Source: Marihabitans asiaticum (GTDB lineage Bacteria; Actinomycetota; Actinomycetes; Actinomycetales; Dermatophilaceae). From it: DNA of 64,000 nt. A program made the position numbers and the translations under genes. This document shows positions 62,953 to 64,000 of the stretch, in pieces (the first letter of the stretch is position 1; the number at the start of each line of letters is the position of its first letter). The stretch is taken from NCBI RefSeq assembly GCF_007828725.1, contig NZ_VIUW01000004.1, forward strand, positions 186,001-250,000. The letters run 5' to 3'. The notes beneath the pieces were generated by a model that did no database searches, was not told where the DNA came from, and saw only the letters and a list, made by a program, of their open reading frames with translations.

Positions 62953-63260
62953 TGCCGGGCCTGCCCGGCCGAGGTCGATGCCGCCCCCGGCTGCGCGCCT
63001 GTCGAGTGCTGCGTGCCGGGCGACTGCTCCTCCGCGAGGCTGCCGAGGGCGAAGGACACCTCGAGCGCGTCGACCTCGATCGCGCGCAGGGCGGCGACGA
63101 GGGAGTCGACGGCGTCGTCGACGGCCCGCTGGCTGGCGTGGTCGCCGACGATCGGGAGGGCGTCGAGCAGCTCATCGGCCGCCTCGCCCGCGCAGCGACC
63201 GAGCCGGCCACCCGCGGCGCCCACCGCGCGCAGCTGCTCAGGGTCTCGGTGTACTCGCAT
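62949..63260 (-). CDS. small helical protein, first gene of the DUF2505 operon
   Basis: 103 residues. Two predicted helices separated around ALPIVGDHASQRAVDD, then a disordered Gly/Ser/Thr/Gln tail (EEQSPGTQHSTGAQPG). Size and helical-hairpin shape are like ESX small proteins, but no WxG is present. ATG 63260; stop overlaps the next gene's GTG by 4 bp. I do not recognise the family. Confidence 0.65.
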   Translation of the reverse strand: MRVHRDPEQLRAVGAAGGRLGRCAGEAADELLDALPIVGDHASQRAVDDAVDSLVAALRAIEVDALEVSFALGSLAEEQSPGTQHSTGAQPGAASTSAGQARQ

Positions 63261-63321
63261 GATCAGGCCAGCCTAGCGAGATCCGGCCCGGCGCCTCCGG
63301 CGTCGCCCACAACCCCCCTTC

Positions 63322-63385
63322 GACGCCCGCTACCACGCAGTACTGGCTGTGATCACGACCAGTACTGCGTGGTAGCGGGGGCGTC
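63322..63385. repeat. 48-bp palindromic repeat, copy 2, with extended stem
   Basis: Core 63329-63376 has perfect 18-bp arms (GCTACCACGCAGTACTGG / CCAGTACTGCGTGGTAGC) around CTGTGATCACGA. Flanking GACGCC / GGCGTC extend the stem to 64 bp. It starts 11 bp beyond the ilvC stop and 61 bp before the divergent-side operon start, so it probably terminates ilvC. Copy 1 is at 10665-10712, inverted. Confidence 0.88.
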
Positions 63386-63396
63386 AGGGGGCGAGG

Positions 63397-64000
<604 letters not shown>

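Overview
The window is chromosomal DNA of a high-GC Gram-positive bacterium (Actinomycetota). I infer a member of the Micrococcales, most like the Intrasporangiaceae. Grounds: about 70% GC, frequent GTG starts, a WhiB1-type regulator, a PdtaS-type kinase, a 180-kDa-class NAD-glutamate dehydrogenase, a tmRNA tag ANSKRTDFALAA, and many leaderless promoters (TANNNT 6-8 nt before the start codon). There is no rRNA, no CRISPR array and no intact insertion sequence. Gene density is high, and most genes overlap or nearly abut in short operons.

Layout. 1-3.1 kb: a pair of dynamin-like GTPases and tRNA-Arg. 3.1-7.2 kb: phosphopantetheinyl transferase, PrsW protease, oligoribonuclease, tRNA-His, a CopC-type surface protein and tRNA-Lys. 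7.2-10.7 kb: a peroxiredoxin faces a CbiM-PDGLE-CbiQ-CbiO nickel/cobalt ECF importer across a probable Nur box; cbiM carries a frameshift. 10.7-18.9 kb: tRNA-Leu, then the murI / metallo-beta-lactamase / rph / rdgB block with DUF2017, clpS and the NAD-salvage genes pncB and pncA. An alpha/beta hydrolase and a truncated LD-carboxypeptidase sit inside that block. 18.9-27.6 kb: tyrosine/homogentisate catabolism (hmgA, an uncharacterised gene, fahA, hppD and an Lrp-type regulator) around an RDD protein, an ectoine-hydrolase-like enzyme and a saccharopine-dehydrogenase-like enzyme. 27.6-33.6 kb: two helicases, DUF3039, YqgE, VanZ and thioredoxin. 33.6-39.6 kb: tmRNA, csbD, smpB, an M23 endopeptidase, ftsX, ftsE and prfB, joining ribosome rescue to cell-wall hydrolase control at division. 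39.7-44.7 kb: accessory genes (a hypothetical, a frameshifted gene, an acyl-CoA synthetase, an AI-2E exporter and an Ltp protein). 44.7-49.5 kb: a compact Tad pilus operon. 49.6-55.0 kb: a 1,386-residue FHA-FtsK protein with EssC-like architecture, a structured RNA candidate, and a HEPN Abi_2-like gene whose 3' end is degraded. 55-64 kb: whiB1, pdtaS, NAD-glutamate dehydrogenase, DUF2505, two ESX-like helical proteins and ilvC (cut by the window edge).

The strongest whole-window signal is an 8-mer, CGAAGGGG / CCCCTTCG. I found about 70 copies by eye, about equally on both strands, where base composition predicts roughly 5. It occurs inside genes, where it often brings in the minor GAA and GGG codons, between genes, and as paired arms of terminator hairpins. 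The most system-like accessory locus is the nested stem-loop directly upstream of the HEPN Abi-like gene at 53.9 kb, which resembles the RNA-plus-HEPN toxin arrangement known for AbiF-type systems.
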